Shown here: one piece after another, positions 1 through 10,557 of the stretch
How positions within the stretch are numbered: position 1 is the stretch's first letter
How the letters are laid out: every line of letters starts with the position of its first letter
Source of the DNA: Massilia frigida
GTDB taxonomy: Bacteria > Pseudomonadota > Gammaproteobacteria > Burkholderiales > Burkholderiaceae_D
Direction: 5' to 3'
Assembly (NCBI RefSeq): GCF_011682175.1
Contig: NZ_WHJG01000003.1
Coordinates: forward strand, 248,001-312,000
Length of the DNA: 64,000 bases
Translations under genes and position numbers: made by a program
Notes under the pieces: generated by a model
What the model was told of the DNA's origin: nothing
What the model saw: the letters and a program-made list of their open reading frames with translations, nothing else
The model's database searches: none

Positions 1-37
1 CACGCGGCCCACCGGGGACGAGCTTGCTGTTTGCTGC

Positions 38-1270
<1,233 letters not shown>

Positions 1271-1306
1271 GGAGTTTCCAATCTTGGGTTGAACAATCTG
1301 GTGTTG

Positions 1307-2251
1307 TTATTGCGCGCCGCCGCTCGTCGTGCCAGCCAACTGGCCGAGCAGCAGGTACTCGATCAGCGCCTTCTGCACGTGCAGGCGGTTTTCGGCCTCG
1401 TCCCAGACCACCGACTGCGGTCCGTCGATGACCTCGGCCGCGACTTCCTCGCCGCGGTGGGCCGGCAGGCAGTGCATGAAGAGCGCGTCGGGTGCGGCGC
1501 GCGCCATCTTGGCGCCATCGACGATGTAGCCGTCGAAGGCCGCCAGGCGGGCCGCGTTTTCCTTCTCGTAGCCCATGCTGGTCCAGACGTCGGTGTTGAC
1601 CAGATGGGCGCCCTGGCACGCGTCCGACGGGTTGTCGAAGACGGTGAAGCGGGAGGTCGACACCAGCGAATGGTCGATGTCGTAGCCTTTGGGAGTCGAT
1701 ACGTTCAGGTGGAAGCCAAATACTTCGGCCGCTTGCAGCCAGGAGTACAGCATGTTGTTGGCGTCGCCCACCCAGGTGACGATCTTGCCGGCGATCGAGC
1801 CGCGCTGTTCGACGTAGGTGAAGATATCGGCCAGCACCTGGCAGGGATGGTGTTCGTTGGTCAGGCCGTTAATCACCGGCACCCGCGAATGGGCGGCGAA
1901 GCGCTCGATGATGTCCTGGCCGAAGGTGCGCACCATGATGATGTCGCACATGCGGCTCATCACCTGGCCGGCGTCTTCGACCGGCTCGCCGCGACCGAGC
2001 TGGCTGTCGCGCGTGTTCAGGTAGATGGCGGCGCCGCCCAGCTGGTGCATGCCGGCCTCGAAGGAGAGCCGGGTGCGGGTCGAGTTTTTCTCGAATACCA
2101 TGACCAGGGTGCGGTCGATCAGGGGATGATAGACCTCGTAATTCTTGAATTTTCGCTTGATGATCTTGGCCCGTTCGATCACGTATTCGAACTCGGCCAG
2201 GGTGAAGTCGGCAAATTGCAGGAAGTGCTTGATGGGTTTTTTTGGGGACAT
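1307..2251 (-). CDS. argF: Ornithine carbamoyltransferase
   Basis: Transfers the carbamoyl group from carbamoyl phosphate to ornithine to make citrulline, the substrate of the ArgG protein encoded next. The 314-residue length is typical. The carbamoyl-phosphate motif STRTRLSFE lies near residue 57, and HPCQVLAD and the ornithine-side HCLPAHRGEE segments are intact. The start is the ATG at 2251, whose product begins MSPKKPIKHFLQFADF as is usual for the betaproteobacterial enzyme. No clear Shine-Dalgarno sequence precedes it. It is the first gene of the argF-argG pair and a candidate promoter lies just upstream. Confidence 0.97.
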   Translation of the reverse strand: MSPKKPIKHFLQFADFTLAEFEYVIERAKIIKRKFKNYEVYHPLIDRTLVMVFEKNSTRTRLSFEAGMHQLGGAAIYLNTRDSQLGRGEPVEDAGQVMSRMCDIIMVRTFGQDIIERFAAHSRVPVINGLTNEHHPCQVLADIFTYVEQRGSIAGKIVTWVGDANNMLYSWLQAAEVFGFHLNVSTPKGYDIDHSLVSTSRFTVFDNPSDACQGAHLVNTDVWTSMGYEKENAARLAAFDGYIVDGAKMARAAPDALFMHCLPAHRGEEVAAEVIDGPQSVVWDEAENRLHVQKALIEYLLLGQLAGTTSGGAQ

Positions 2252-2283
2252 GGGGACGGCCGGTGGCGGGTGTTATCGATTCA

Positions 2284-2314
2284 ATTATAAGGGTTTTGTA
2301 TGTTCGGGGTGCAA
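2284..2314 (-). promoter_or_regulatory. Candidate argF promoter
   Basis: Read on the minus strand, TTGCAC (2314-2309) is followed 19 bases later by a perfect TATAAT (2289-2284), which would start transcription about 25 bases before the argF ATG. The spacer is longer than the preferred 17. A second minus-strand TTGACA lies at 2373-2368 without a good -10. I see no further feature in the 386-base gap 2252-2637. Confidence 0.45.
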
Positions 2315-2637
2315 GAGTGGTGCGAAAGCATCTGGCCGCCGGCGGTGCCATAAAGACGCCTCCGGATTGTCAATACGGCTGCGCGTGTAAATAATGCTAA
2401 TTATCTTTGCCGGGCGCGGGCGGCGCCGTTAGCCTGGGATCGATCGCCCGCATGAAGCACAGCGCGGCGGGTGAGGCGCAGTTTGCCGGTGTTGTCGATT
2501 CGGGAGTCGTGCATGTTCAGACCTGCCTGGCCGCTGGTGGCCACCAGTATTGTTGCCGCGCGCGGCGCGGCGCGCGCCCGAAGCGGCGCGAGGCGGGATT
2601 GAGCGCCACGGCGGGCAAGGCCCGCAGCGTGCTGTCC

Positions 2638-3138
2638 ATGGTGGCGCTGATCAGCACAGCGCGCCTGGTGCTCGAACCGTTCGACAGCATCTGTGCCCGG
2701 GCGCTGCGCGCACGCCTGGAAGGCGACGACGAACGCGAAGCATGGGTGCATTTGTGCCAGGCGCTGGCCGAGCGTCCCGACATGACCAGCGCCTGGATCG
2801 TCTACCGCGATGGCCGCGCGCTGGGGGCGGTGGCGGTCATGCTCGTGGCCGACACCATCGGCGAGATCGGCTTCCTGGTCCTGCGCTCCGAGCGCGGCCA
2901 GGGCTACGGGCGCGAGGCCGTCGGCGCCGTGGTCAGGCATGCCTTTACGCACATGGGCCTGCACCGGCTGGCGGGCGCCACCCCGGCCGCCGACCCGGCC
3001 GCCGCCGCCGTGCTGGAACGCTGCGGGTTCCAGCGCGAAGGCCTGATGCGCGGCAGCTATGTCGACGGCGGCGCGCACCGCGACTGCTGGCTGCACGCGC
3101 GCCTGGCGACCGACCAGGAACTGGTGCTGGTACAGTAG
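2638..3138 (+). CDS. GNAT-family N-acetyltransferase
   Basis: A 166-residue protein of the RimJ/RimL-like acetyltransferase group. It opens with MVALISTARLVLEPF, the usual first strand of the fold, and carries the acetyl-CoA pyrophosphate loop as RSERGQGYGREAV near residues 85-97. A typical ending, AAVLERCGFQREG, follows. The frame stays open upstream to 2407, but those residues look like random GC-rich translation, so the ATG at 2638 was chosen; no strong ribosome-binding site supports it. The substrate cannot be told from sequence. It ends one base before the convergent histidine kinase gene, so no terminator fits between them. Confidence 0.85.
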   Translation: MVALISTARLVLEPFDSICARALRARLEGDDEREAWVHLCQALAERPDMTSAWIVYRDGRALGAVAVMLVADTIGEIGFLVLRSERGQGYGREAVGAVVRHAFTHMGLHRLAGATPAADPAAAAVLERCGFQREGLMRGSYVDGGAHRDCWLHARLATDQELVLVQ

Positions 3139-3139
3139 A

Positions 3140-5977
3140 TCAGTAGATCGCGGTCACGTCCGCGTCCGTATGCTGCGGCGCCGTCAGCGGCAGGTCGAGC
3201 ACGAAGCTGGTGCCGTCCTGCGCGCTGCTGACCACCGTGATCTGCCCGCCCAGCAGCGAGGTGACGATGTTGTAGCTGATCGACAGTCCCAGCCCGCTGC
3301 CGCCCTGGCCCAGCTTGGTGGTGAAGAACGGATCGAAAATCCGGCCCAGGTGCTCGGGCCGGATGCCGCCGCCGTTGTCGTGGAACTCGACCAGCACCCG
3401 TCCCTCGGCCGGCATCGAGGCCGTCAGCGTCATGCTGCCGCTGTGGCCCGGCGCGAACGCGTGCAGCAGGGCGTTGTTGATGAAGTTGGTGATGACCTGC
3501 CCGAACGGCCCCGGATAGCTGTCCATCCCGATCGCGTCCGACACGCTCATGTCGATATTGTGGTTGGCCGCGCGGATGCGGTTCATCATGGTGGCGATGA
3601 TTTCGTGGCAGACCTGCTGCAGGTTGAAGAAGCGGCGCTGCTCGGTGGTGCGGTCGACCGCCACCTGCTTGAAGCTGTTGACCAGGTCCGCCGCGCTGGT
3701 CAGTCCGCGCAGCACCAGCGCCGCCGCCTTTTGCGAATCGGTGATGAAGGCGGCCAGCTCGGAGCGGCGCAAGCCCGGCCCGTTCATCAGCGCTTCGATT
3801 TCGGCGGTCTTTTCCTGCATGGTGCTGGCGATCAGCAGGCTGTTGCCGATCGGGGTATTGAGTTCGTGCGCCACGCCCGCCATGAGGGAACCGAGGGCGG
3901 CCAGCTTTTCCTGCGACACCAGCTGCGTCTGCGCATCCTGCAACTGGCGGTAAGCCTCGGCGTTATCGAGCGCGATCGCCCCGTACGCGCACAGGGTGCG
4001 GAAAATCATGCGCTCGTTTTCGCCATAGGCGTGCGATTGCGGCGCCTGCACCGTCATCACGCCGATGGCGCGCTCGCCCACCGTCAGCGGCACGAACAGC
4101 GCGCTCATATTGACCATCGTGCCCGGCACCACCTTGCGGTGCTCGGCGTCGGGCCAGTGCTCGATGTAGATTTCGCGGCGCTCGTCGAGGCAGCGCACCG
4201 AATAGGCGTCGCCCTTGGACAGGGCAATGACGTGGTTGGGCAGTTCGCGCCCCAGTTCCACGCCAAAGGCGCGGTTTAGCGTGGTGCCGGCGGCATCGAT
4301 CAGGTAGATGGCGAAGGTACTGGCGGTGAGCAGGCCGTGGATGTGGCGGTCGAGTGCCTGGAACACGGCGGCGGCGTCCAGGTGGGCCGTGATCTCCTGG
4401 CCGATGGCCGACAGGCGTTCGAGCGTGGCGCTGGTGCGCTGCAGGATTTCGGCGCGCCGCGCTTCCGATTCGGCCAGCTCGCGGTGGTGGTAACCCTCGC
4501 TGCGCGCGTGTTCGGTCTGGTGATGTACCTGCATGGCGATGGCGCGGTTGGTCGCTTCCTGGCTGTGGGTCTTTTCGCGCGAGCTTGACGCCGCCAGCGC
4601 CACCTCATAGGCGCGCGCGTAGTCGCCGGCGGCCGCGTATTCGCGCGCCATGGCGTCGTACAGGTCGCCCGGCACGGTGTAGCCTTCGATGGTGGAGGCC
4701 ACCGACAGCGCCTGCTGCAGGTAATGCAGCACCGGATTCGGTTCGACCATGCCGGGCGGCGGCGGCAGCGCGTGCTGGGCGTGGATCAGCGCCATCACGC
4801 GCAGCGCGGCGATCTGGTTGTAGGCGTAGCCGGGGGCGGCGGCCATGGCGGCGGCGTCGGCGGCCACCGCGATGGCGTCGCTGGCGCGGCCCAGGTGCGA
4901 CAGCGCGTGCGCCTGGCCGCGCCGCGCGATGCTGCGGAAATCGGCCTGGTCGAGCGCTTCGGCGCGCGCAGCCAGGCGCGTAAAGGCGTCCAGCGCGCAT
5001 TCGTAGTCGCCTTTGTCGAGCGACAGGTCGCCCAGGTATTGCAGGGCGATGGCGTAGCTGCGCGCGTTTTCCAGCGGTTTCATGATGGTCAGCGCTTCTT
5101 GCAGCATGTCGTGCGCGGCGTCGAGCTGGCCCAGGCGGCGCAGGGTGTCGGCGCTGTGCATCAGGCAGGCGCCGACGCTGCGCGGCCAGCCGGTGGGACG
5201 CGCCAGTTCGAGCGCGCACTGGACCCATTCGAGCGCCGAGTGGTGGTCGTTGAGGATGGTGAAGTCTTCGCCGATGTTGGTGGCGGCGGTGATGGCGGCG
5301 CGCACCTGGCCGGTGTCGAGGGCCGATTCGTAGCAGCGCATGTAGTGGCCGGCGGCGGCCCCGAAGTCGGCCGCCTGGCTGGCGGCAAGACCGAGGAAGT
5401 CGTTGACCCAGGTGGCCAGGGATGGGTGCAGGCGGCTGCTGTCGGCGTCGAAGCGCTGGCCCCAGCGGCCGACGGCGGCGACCGGGTCGCGCAGCACCGC
5501 CCAGCGCGCGAGGGCCGCTTCGGCCAGGTCGGTGCGCAAGGTATCGCCGGCCTGGCGCGCGCTGGCGGCGGCGTTGGCGAAGGCGGCGTCGCTGCCATCA
5601 TGGTCGCCGCGGTCGATCGAGATCCAGGCCAGCAGCCAGTGGGCGTCGGCGCAGCCGGCATGGTCGTTCAGGAGCGTGAAGCGCGATAGCAGTTCGCAGG
5701 CGTGGGCGCAGGCCAGGTCGAGGGCGCCGTCGAGCCATTCGCATTCGGCGTGCAGCAGGTGCATGCGCGCTTCGAGGCTGGCGCAGCGGTCGGGCGGGAG
5801 GTCGGACAGGGGTAGCTGGGAGAGCGCTTCGCCGGCCAGCATCAGGGCGCGGGCCGGGTCGCGCTGGCGCAGGTGCCAGGCCAGCGGCAGCAGCACAGGC
5901 AAGCGTTCCATGCCGCGCAGGGAGGGCAGGGCGGACTCCCATTGTGCAACGTTGACATCGACGGTGAACATCTCCAT
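3140..5977 (-). CDS. TPR-GAF sensor histidine kinase, orphan
   Basis: A 945-residue protein with an N-terminal half of helical TPR-like repeats (about 50-480), a GAF domain (about 510-655) and a C-terminal kinase core. The H-box GVAHELNTPIG puts the phospho-acceptor at His704. N-box (NFINNALLHAF) and G-box (IFDPFFTTK, GSGLGLSIS) motifs are intact. I see no signal peptide or membrane span, so it is probably a cytoplasmic sensor. The longer frame to 6109 runs into a palindromic repeat. The ATG at 5977 follows AAAGGGA by about nine bases and is preferred; another ATG lies at 5971. There is no receiver domain and no response regulator beside it, so its partner and signal are unknown. Confidence 0.85.
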   Translation of the reverse strand: MEMFTVDVNVAQWESALPSLRGMERLPVLLPLAWHLRQRDPARALMLAGEALSQLPLSDLPPDRCASLEARMHLLHAECEWLDGALDLACAHACELLSRFTLLNDHAGCADAHWLLAWISIDRGDHDGSDAAFANAAASARQAGDTLRTDLAEAALARWAVLRDPVAAVGRWGQRFDADSSRLHPSLATWVNDFLGLAASQAADFGAAAGHYMRCYESALDTGQVRAAITAATNIGEDFTILNDHHSALEWVQCALELARPTGWPRSVGACLMHSADTLRRLGQLDAAHDMLQEALTIMKPLENARSYAIALQYLGDLSLDKGDYECALDAFTRLAARAEALDQADFRSIARRGQAHALSHLGRASDAIAVAADAAAMAAAPGYAYNQIAALRVMALIHAQHALPPPPGMVEPNPVLHYLQQALSVASTIEGYTVPGDLYDAMAREYAAAGDYARAYEVALAASSSREKTHSQEATNRAIAMQVHHQTEHARSEGYHHRELAESEARRAEILQRTSATLERLSAIGQEITAHLDAAAVFQALDRHIHGLLTASTFAIYLIDAAGTTLNRAFGVELGRELPNHVIALSKGDAYSVRCLDERREIYIEHWPDAEHRKVVPGTMVNMSALFVPLTVGERAIGVMTVQAPQSHAYGENERMIFRTLCAYGAIALDNAEAYRQLQDAQTQLVSQEKLAALGSLMAGVAHELNTPIGNSLLIASTMQEKTAEIEALMNGPGLRRSELAAFITDSQKAAALVLRGLTSAADLVNSFKQVAVDRTTEQRRFFNLQQVCHEIIATMMNRIRAANHNIDMSVSDAIGMDSYPGPFGQVITNFINNALLHAFAPGHSGSMTLTASMPAEGRVLVEFHDNGGGIRPEHLGRIFDPFFTTKLGQGGSGLGLSISYNIVTSLLGGQITVVSSAQDGTSFVLDLPLTAPQHTDADVTAIY

Positions 5978-6032
5978 TGCCGGGATCCCTTTACGATGGT
6001 GTTGCCATTGTATGCTGAAAAGGGGGCCAACT

Positions 6033-6134
6033 CGTCGTTCCCGCGCAGGCGGGAACCCAAGTATGTTGCGATACCTGTGGCTTCGGCATGAACTTGGGGG
6101 GGAACGCATGCGTTCCCGCCTGCGCGGGAACGAC
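6033..6134. repeat. BIME-like palindromic repeat
   Basis: Two perfect 24-base inverted arms (6033-6056 and 6111-6134, core TTCCCGCGCAGGCGGGAA) flank a spacer with an inner inverted pair CCCAAGT/ACTTGGG. The unit lies between rsgA and the histidine kinase. Related GC-rich arms recur near 10.4, 23.5 and 25.5 kb, so this is a dispersed chromosomal repeat family. As RNA it would form a strong hairpin. Confidence 0.7.
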
Positions 6135-6173
6135 GGGCTAGCGGGAACGAGGAGTTAGGGAACGACAGGCGGA

Positions 6174-7088
6174 TCAGTACAGCGTCTGCGCCGACTCGTG
6201 CAGCAGCTGTCCGTACAGCGTGTGGCGGAATTTGGCGATTTTGCCTTCCGCGACCGCTGTCAGGATCGCGCACTGCGGTTCGATCAGGTGGCGGCAGTTG
6301 TAGAACTTGCAACCGCCCAGATACGGCCCGAACTCCACGAACGCGCGTTCCAGCATCCCTTCGCTCAGGTGATACAGGCCGAACTCCTGGAAGCCCGGCG
6401 AGTCGATGATCGAGGCCTGCTCGCCCAGCGCATACAGGCGCGTGAAGGTGGTGGTGTGCTTGCCGGTGTCGAGCGCCGCTGAAATCTCGCGCACCGCGAT
6501 ATCGGCGTCCGGCACCAGCAGATTGATCAGCGACGACTTGCCCATGCCCGACTGGCCGATGAAAATCGACGATTCCCCTTCGAGCAGCGGCATCAGGGTG
6601 GCCACCGCGTGCTCCGGATTGGCGCGCGCCGACACTTCGTGCAGCGGGTAGCCGAGCGAAGTGTAGGCCAGCAGGCGCTCGCGCGCCTTGGGCAGCAGCT
6701 CGGCCACGTCGGTCTTGTTGAGGATCAGGTGGGCCTCGATGCCGGCCGCTTCGGCCGCCACCAGCGAGCGCGAAATCAAGTCATCGGCAAAGCCCGGCTC
6801 GGTCGCCACCACGATGAACAGGCGGCTCAGGTTGGCCGCCAGCAGCTTCGACTTGTACTGGTCGGAACGGTACAGCAAGGTCTTGCGCTCGGTGATCGAT
6901 TCGATCACGGCCTGGTCGTCCGAGGTCATCTTGAGGTTGACCACGTCGCCCACGGCGATATTGGTCTTTTTGCCGCGTGTGACGCATTGCAGCTTGCGTC
7001 CGGCCACGTCGGCCAGGTAATGGCGCCCGTGGGCGGCGATGATGGTGCCGGTCAGGCCGGCTACTGCCGGCACGCCCGGGCCGCTCAT
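6174..7088 (-). CDS. rsgA: Ribosome small subunit-dependent GTPase A
   Basis: A circularly permuted GTPase that checks late 30S subunit maturation. The 304 residues show an N-terminal OB-fold (about 10-75), G4-like NKTD (about 125), the P-loop GQSGMGKSSLIN (about 178) and DSPGF (about 228). A C-terminal zinc motif with the Cys/Cys/His/Cys pattern GCKFYNCRHLIEPQC follows. The ATG at 7088 overlaps the phhB stop as ATGA, so translation is probably coupled. It is the last gene of the M48-phhB-rsgA group. Confidence 0.96.
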   Translation of the reverse strand: MSGPGVPAVAGLTGTIIAAHGRHYLADVAGRKLQCVTRGKKTNIAVGDVVNLKMTSDDQAVIESITERKTLLYRSDQYKSKLLAANLSRLFIVVATEPGFADDLISRSLVAAEAAGIEAHLILNKTDVAELLPKARERLLAYTSLGYPLHEVSARANPEHAVATLMPLLEGESSIFIGQSGMGKSSLINLLVPDADIAVREISAALDTGKHTTTFTRLYALGEQASIIDSPGFQEFGLYHLSEGMLERAFVEFGPYLGGCKFYNCRHLIEPQCAILTAVAEGKIAKFRHTLYGQLLHESAQTLY

Positions 7089-7417
7089 GCGCCGCTCCGC
7101 TGGTCGTACAGCGCAGTGGCCTTGGCCGCGCAGATAAAGTCGTTGTCAGACAGCGCGCCGCCGGCCGAATGGGTGTTGTAGCGCACTGCGCACTCCTTGT
7201 AGGTGACCGTCAGTTCCGGATGGTGGTCCTGATGGTGGCTGATCCAGGCCAGCGCGTTAACGAAGGCCATGGTGTCGTAATAGTTTTTAAAGGTGAAGCT
7301 GCGCTCCAGCTTGCCGTCGATGACGGCCCAGCCGGGCACCTGCGGCAGCAGGGCGGCGATGGCGCCGGCGTCGAGGGCGGCCGCGTTGGCGCGGCAGGAT
7401 AGGGTAGGAAGGCTCAT
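7085..7417 (-). CDS. phhB: 4a-hydroxytetrahydrobiopterin dehydratase
   Basis: Pterin-4a-carbinolamine dehydratase, which recycles the oxidised pterin cofactor made by aromatic amino acid hydroxylases. The 110-residue size is typical. The active-site histidines sit in WISHHQDHHPELTVTYK, and the ending TH-AGGLS-ND is recognisable (here THSAGGALSDND). Both ends overlap neighbours by ATGA: its start with the M48 protease stop and its stop with the rsgA start. No phenylalanine hydroxylase gene lies in the window. The symbol is by family. Confidence 0.9.
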   Translation of the reverse strand: MSLPTLSCRANAAALDAGAIAALLPQVPGWAVIDGKLERSFTFKNYYDTMAFVNALAWISHHQDHHPELTVTYKECAVRYNTHSAGGALSDNDFICAAKATALYDQRSGA

Positions 7418-8676
7418 CGGACCGCCAGGTTGAGTTGATGGATGCGGATGCTGGCCGGCGGGTGCGAGTCGTAAAAGGTCGAGTGCAGCCGGTCGGGCGT
7501 GAGCGTGGAGGCGTTTTCTTCGTACATCTTGACCAGCGCCGAGATCAGGTCGCGCGCGTCGGTGTGGGTGGCGGCGAAGGCGTCGGCTTCGAATTCGTGC
7601 TTGCGCGAGCTGATCGAGGTCAGCGGCGAGAACAGGAAGGTAAATACCGGCAGCACCAGCATGAACAGCAGCAGGGCCACGGCGTCCATCGGCACCCCCG
7701 GCATCGGATCGAAACCCAGGCCGCTGTAGAACCAGGTCTGGTTTTTCAGGTAGCCCAGCAGGGCCAGGAAGGCCAGCGAGACGACCGAACCGATCACCAT
7801 GCGCTTGAGGTTGTGGCGCAGCTTGAAGTGGCCCAGTTCGTGCGCCAGCACCGCTTCGATTTCGGGCTGGGTCAGGCTGGCGATGAGGGTATCGAAGAAG
7901 ACCACGCGCTTGTTGGCGCCAAAACCGTAGAAAAAGGCGTTGCTGTGCGCGCTGCGCTTGGAGCCGTCCATCACGAACAGGCCCTTGGCGGCGAAGTTGA
8001 CGCGGGCCATCAAGCCTTCGATGCGCTGGCGCAGGCTGTCGTCCTTGAGCGGCTCGAATTTATTGAACAGCGGCATGATCAGCGTCGGGGCGATGACCAT
8101 CATCACCAGCTGGAAACCGATCCAGACCAGCCAGGTGTACAACCACCACAGGTCGCCACTTTTTTCCATCAATTGCAGCACCACCCAGATCAGCGGCAGG
8201 CCGAGCACGAGACCGAGGGCCGTACCCTTGAGGGCGTCGGCGATCCACAGGCCCAGGCTCATCTTGTTAAAGCCGAAGCGCTCTTCGAGCACGAACTGGC
8301 GGTAGTAGTCGAACGGCAGGTCGAGCACGCCGCTCACGGCGGCAAAGGCGACAAACAGGGCGATCTGGAAGGCGATGCCGGTGCCGGTGTGCGGCAGCAA
8401 GGCGATAGCCAGCCATTGGAGGCCGCCGAGCAGGGTGAAAGCGATCAGGACGGCGCTGCTGAACAGCAAGCTGAGCAGGCCAAAATGGATCTTGGCGGCG
8501 GTGTAGTCCGCCGCTTTCTGGTGTGCTGCAAGGGGAATTTTTTCGGCAAAATCGGCCGGGACGGCACCGCGGTGGGCCTTCACGTGGCGCAACTGGCGGC
8601 TGGACAGCCAAAAGCGCAGTACCAGGGTCAAAATCAAGAAAGAAACGAACAATATCGAAAACGCGAGTGAAGACAT
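7414..8676 (-). CDS. M48 family (Ste24-like) membrane zinc endopeptidase
   Basis: A 420-residue integral membrane metalloprotease. The first residues form a membrane span ([18 protein letters not shown]), and further spans follow around 65-85, 100-125, 150-170 and 180-200, matching the CAAX-protease N-terminal domain. The zinc site [10 protein letters not shown] lies near residue 280 and the third ligand region [14 protein letters not shown] near 355. Bacteria of this group do not prenylate proteins, so a role in membrane protein quality control is inferred. It leads the coupled group with phhB and rsgA and is divergent from orn across 47 bases. Confidence 0.92.
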   Translation of the reverse strand: MSSLAFSILFVSFLILTLVLRFWLSSRQLRHVKAHRGAVPADFAEKIPLAAHQKAADYTAAKIHFGLLSLLFSSAVLIAFTLLGGLQWLAIALLPHTGTGIAFQIALFVAFAAVSGVLDLPFDYYRQFVLEERFGFNKMSLGLWIADALKGTALGLVLGLPLIWVVLQLMEKSGDLWWLYTWLVWIGFQLVMMVIAPTLIMPLFNKFEPLKDDSLRQRIEGLMARVNFAAKGLFVMDGSKRSAHSNAFFYGFGANKRVVFFDTLIASLTQPEIEAVLAHELGHFKLRHNLKRMVIGSVVSLAFLALLGYLKNQTWFYSGLGFDPMPGVPMDAVALLLFMLVLPVFTFLFSPLTSISSRKHEFEADAFAATHTDARDLISALVKMYEENASTLTPDRLHSTFYDSHPPASIRIHQLNLAVR

Positions 8677-8723
8677 TCTGTGCCTGTGAGAAAATGCAGG
8701 ATTGTTTAGGCCAAGAGAGAATT

Positions 8724-9308
8724 ATGTCACATGCCACTGATTTAGCAGCACCGGCCGCGTTAGCGCGCCCAAATGAGTTCAACCTGGTTTGGGTGGACAT
8801 GGAAATGACGGGCCTGGAGCCCGATACCGACCGCATCATCGAAGTGGCGGTGGTCGTGACCGACATGCACCTGAACATCCTGGGCGAAGGCCCGGTGTTC
8901 GCCATCCACCAGTCGGACGAGACGCTCGACAAGATGGATGCGTGGAACAAGGGTACCCACGGACGCTCCGGGCTGATCGAGAAGGTCAAGGCATCGACCG
9001 TGACCGAAGCCGAAGCCGAAGCGCAACTGATCGCCTGGCTGAAGAACTACGTTCCCGCCGGCAAGTCGCCAATGTGCGGCAACACCATTTGCCAGGACCG
9101 CCGCTTCATGGTGCGCGGCATGCCGAAGCTGGAAGCGTTCTTCCACTACCGCAACCTGGATGTGTCGACGCTGAAAGAACTGTGCAAGCGCTGGAAGCCG
9201 GAAATTGTCAGCGGCTTCAAGAAGCACCAGAAGCACACGGCGCTGGCCGACATCATCGAATCGATCGAAGAGCTGCGCTACTACCGCGAGCATTTCATCA
9301 AGCTGTAA
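8724..9308 (+). CDS. orn: Oligoribonuclease
   Basis: A DEDDh 3'-5' exoribonuclease that degrades two- to five-residue RNA fragments, including the pGpG released from cyclic-di-GMP. From the ATG at 8724 the protein is 194 residues. Exo I is seen as WVDMEMTGL (Asp and Glu), and the C-terminal [21 protein letters not shown] carries the expected His and Asp. The open frame continues upstream to 8523 but runs antisense into the M48 gene. The chosen ATG follows AGAGAGA closely. It is divergent from the M48 gene, a common arrangement in betaproteobacteria. Confidence 0.96.
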   Translation: MSHATDLAAPAALARPNEFNLVWVDMEMTGLEPDTDRIIEVAVVVTDMHLNILGEGPVFAIHQSDETLDKMDAWNKGTHGRSGLIEKVKASTVTEAEAEAQLIAWLKNYVPAGKSPMCGNTICQDRRFMVRGMPKLEAFFHYRNLDVSTLKELCKRWKPEIVSGFKKHQKHTALADIIESIEELRYYREHFIKL

Positions 9309-9323
9309 GTGCCTTGTCTTCGC

Positions 9324-9344
9324 CCCCGGCCGTCCTGGCCGGGG
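9324..9344 (+). terminator. GC-rich hairpin after orn
   Basis: A perfect 8-base stem (CCCCGGCC/GGCCGGGG) with a 5-base loop begins 15 bases past the orn stop. The following bases (CACGCCTTTCCCC) are only partly T-rich, so it would be a weak intrinsic terminator at best. Confidence 0.35.
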
Positions 9345-9465
9345 CACGCCTTTCCCCCTGTTGTATTGCGTGCCGCGCCGCCGCTGGCGGGCCGCTGCAC
9401 CTTGCGCCGGGAATGGCTTTTTCCTCTAGAATGATCTTTACGCAACAGCAATGGGATCGTGCGAC

Positions 9466-10314
9466 ATGAAAACTGTAACGATGCGGTCCGGACGCCTCAT
9501 TCCCGCGCTCGGACAAGGTACGTGGAACATGGGAGAAGACCCGGCGCGGCGCCAGGACGAGATTGGCGCGCTGCGGCTGGGCATGGATCTTGGCATGGGC
9601 TTGATCGACACGGCCGAGATGTATGGCGAGGGCGGGGCCGAGGAAGTGGTGGGCGCGGCGATTGCCGGGCGGCGCGAGCAGGCGTTCATCGTCAGCAAAG
9701 TGTATCCGCACAACGCCGACCAGCGCGGGGTGCGCGCGGCCTGCGAGCGCAGCCTGCGCCGTCTCGCGACCGACCGCATCGATTTGTACCTGCTGCACTG
9801 GCGCGGGGCGGTGCCGCTGTCGGAAACGCTGGACGCCTTCCAGGCGCTGCAACAGGAAGGAAAGATCCTCGATTTCGGCGTGAGCAATGTCGACCTGGGC
9901 GACATGCTGGAAGCCGACGCCTTGCCCGGCGGACGCGGGATTGCCGTGAACCAGGTGCTATTCAATCTGGCCAAGCGCGGGATCGAGTGGGATTTGCTGC
10001 CGTGGTCGCGCAAGCAGGGCATGCCGCTGATGGCGTATTCGCCGCTGGAATCGGCGGGCCCGGAGCGCGAGGCGCTGCTGGGCAATCCGAGCCTGGTGGC
10101 GGTGGCCGGGCGGCATGGCTGCACGGCGGGGCAGATCGCGCTGGCGTGGCTGCTGCGGCAGGACGGGGTGGTGGCCATTCCAAAGGCGGCCGATCCGGCC
10201 CACGTGCGCCAGAACCGGGCGGCGGCGGAGGTGGTGCTCACCGCGTTCGACCTGGAAGACCTGGACCGGGCATTTCCGCCACCGAAGAAGCGACAGGCGC
10301 TGGCGATGCGCTAG
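9466..10314 (+). CDS. Aldo/keto reductase
   Basis: A 282-residue NADPH-dependent oxidoreductase of the AKR superfamily with a TIM-barrel fold. The expected catalytic tetrad is visible: Asp and Tyr in DTAEMYGEG near residues 50-58, Lys in VSKVYP near 78, and His in LLHWRG near 110. The cofactor region near the C-terminus reads AIPKAADPAHVRQN. The ATG at 9466 has GGGA nine bases upstream and is preferred to the in-frame ATG at 9451. The substrate is unknown. It stands alone downstream of orn. Confidence 0.88.
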   Translation: MKTVTMRSGRLIPALGQGTWNMGEDPARRQDEIGALRLGMDLGMGLIDTAEMYGEGGAEEVVGAAIAGRREQAFIVSKVYPHNADQRGVRAACERSLRRLATDRIDLYLLHWRGAVPLSETLDAFQALQQEGKILDFGVSNVDLGDMLEADALPGGRGIAVNQVLFNLAKRGIEWDLLPWSRKQGMPLMAYSPLESAGPEREALLGNPSLVAVAGRHGCTAGQIALAWLLRQDGVVAIPKAADPAHVRQNRAAAEVVLTAFDLEDLDRAFPPPKKRQALAMR

Positions 10315-10394
10315 GGGAACGAGCTGAGTTTGAGTCGGCTTCGATCCGGATCTACCGATACTCTCGTCGCCGCGCCACGGCGGTACTGGGCGGG

Positions 10395-10477
10395 CCCCCA
10401 AGTTTGTCGATCAATGGTCGGCTACGGTGCGAACTTGGGTCCCCGCCGAGTGCCGCCTTGGCGCGGGGACGACGGAG
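10395..10477. repeat. Dispersed palindromic repeat unit
   Basis: Contains CCCCCAAGTTTG followed by GAACTTGGGTCCCCGCC and GCGCGGGGACGACGG. The CCAAGTT/AACTTGG and CCCCGC/GCGGGG pairs resemble the arms of the element at 6033-6134, though less perfect. It occupies most of the gap between the reductase and patatin genes. Confidence 0.5.
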
Positions 10478-10557
10478 CATCGTTTAGCGGCTACAACAAA
10501 TTGAGCAAAACCCGGCGGCACGCGGCACAACGGCGCTTCCATCCACAAGGAGAACAC

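Noticed and set aside
10330-10557. N-terminal extension of the patatin gene
   Set aside because: It translates a dispersed palindromic repeat, and a strong AAGGAGA stands before the ATG at 10558.
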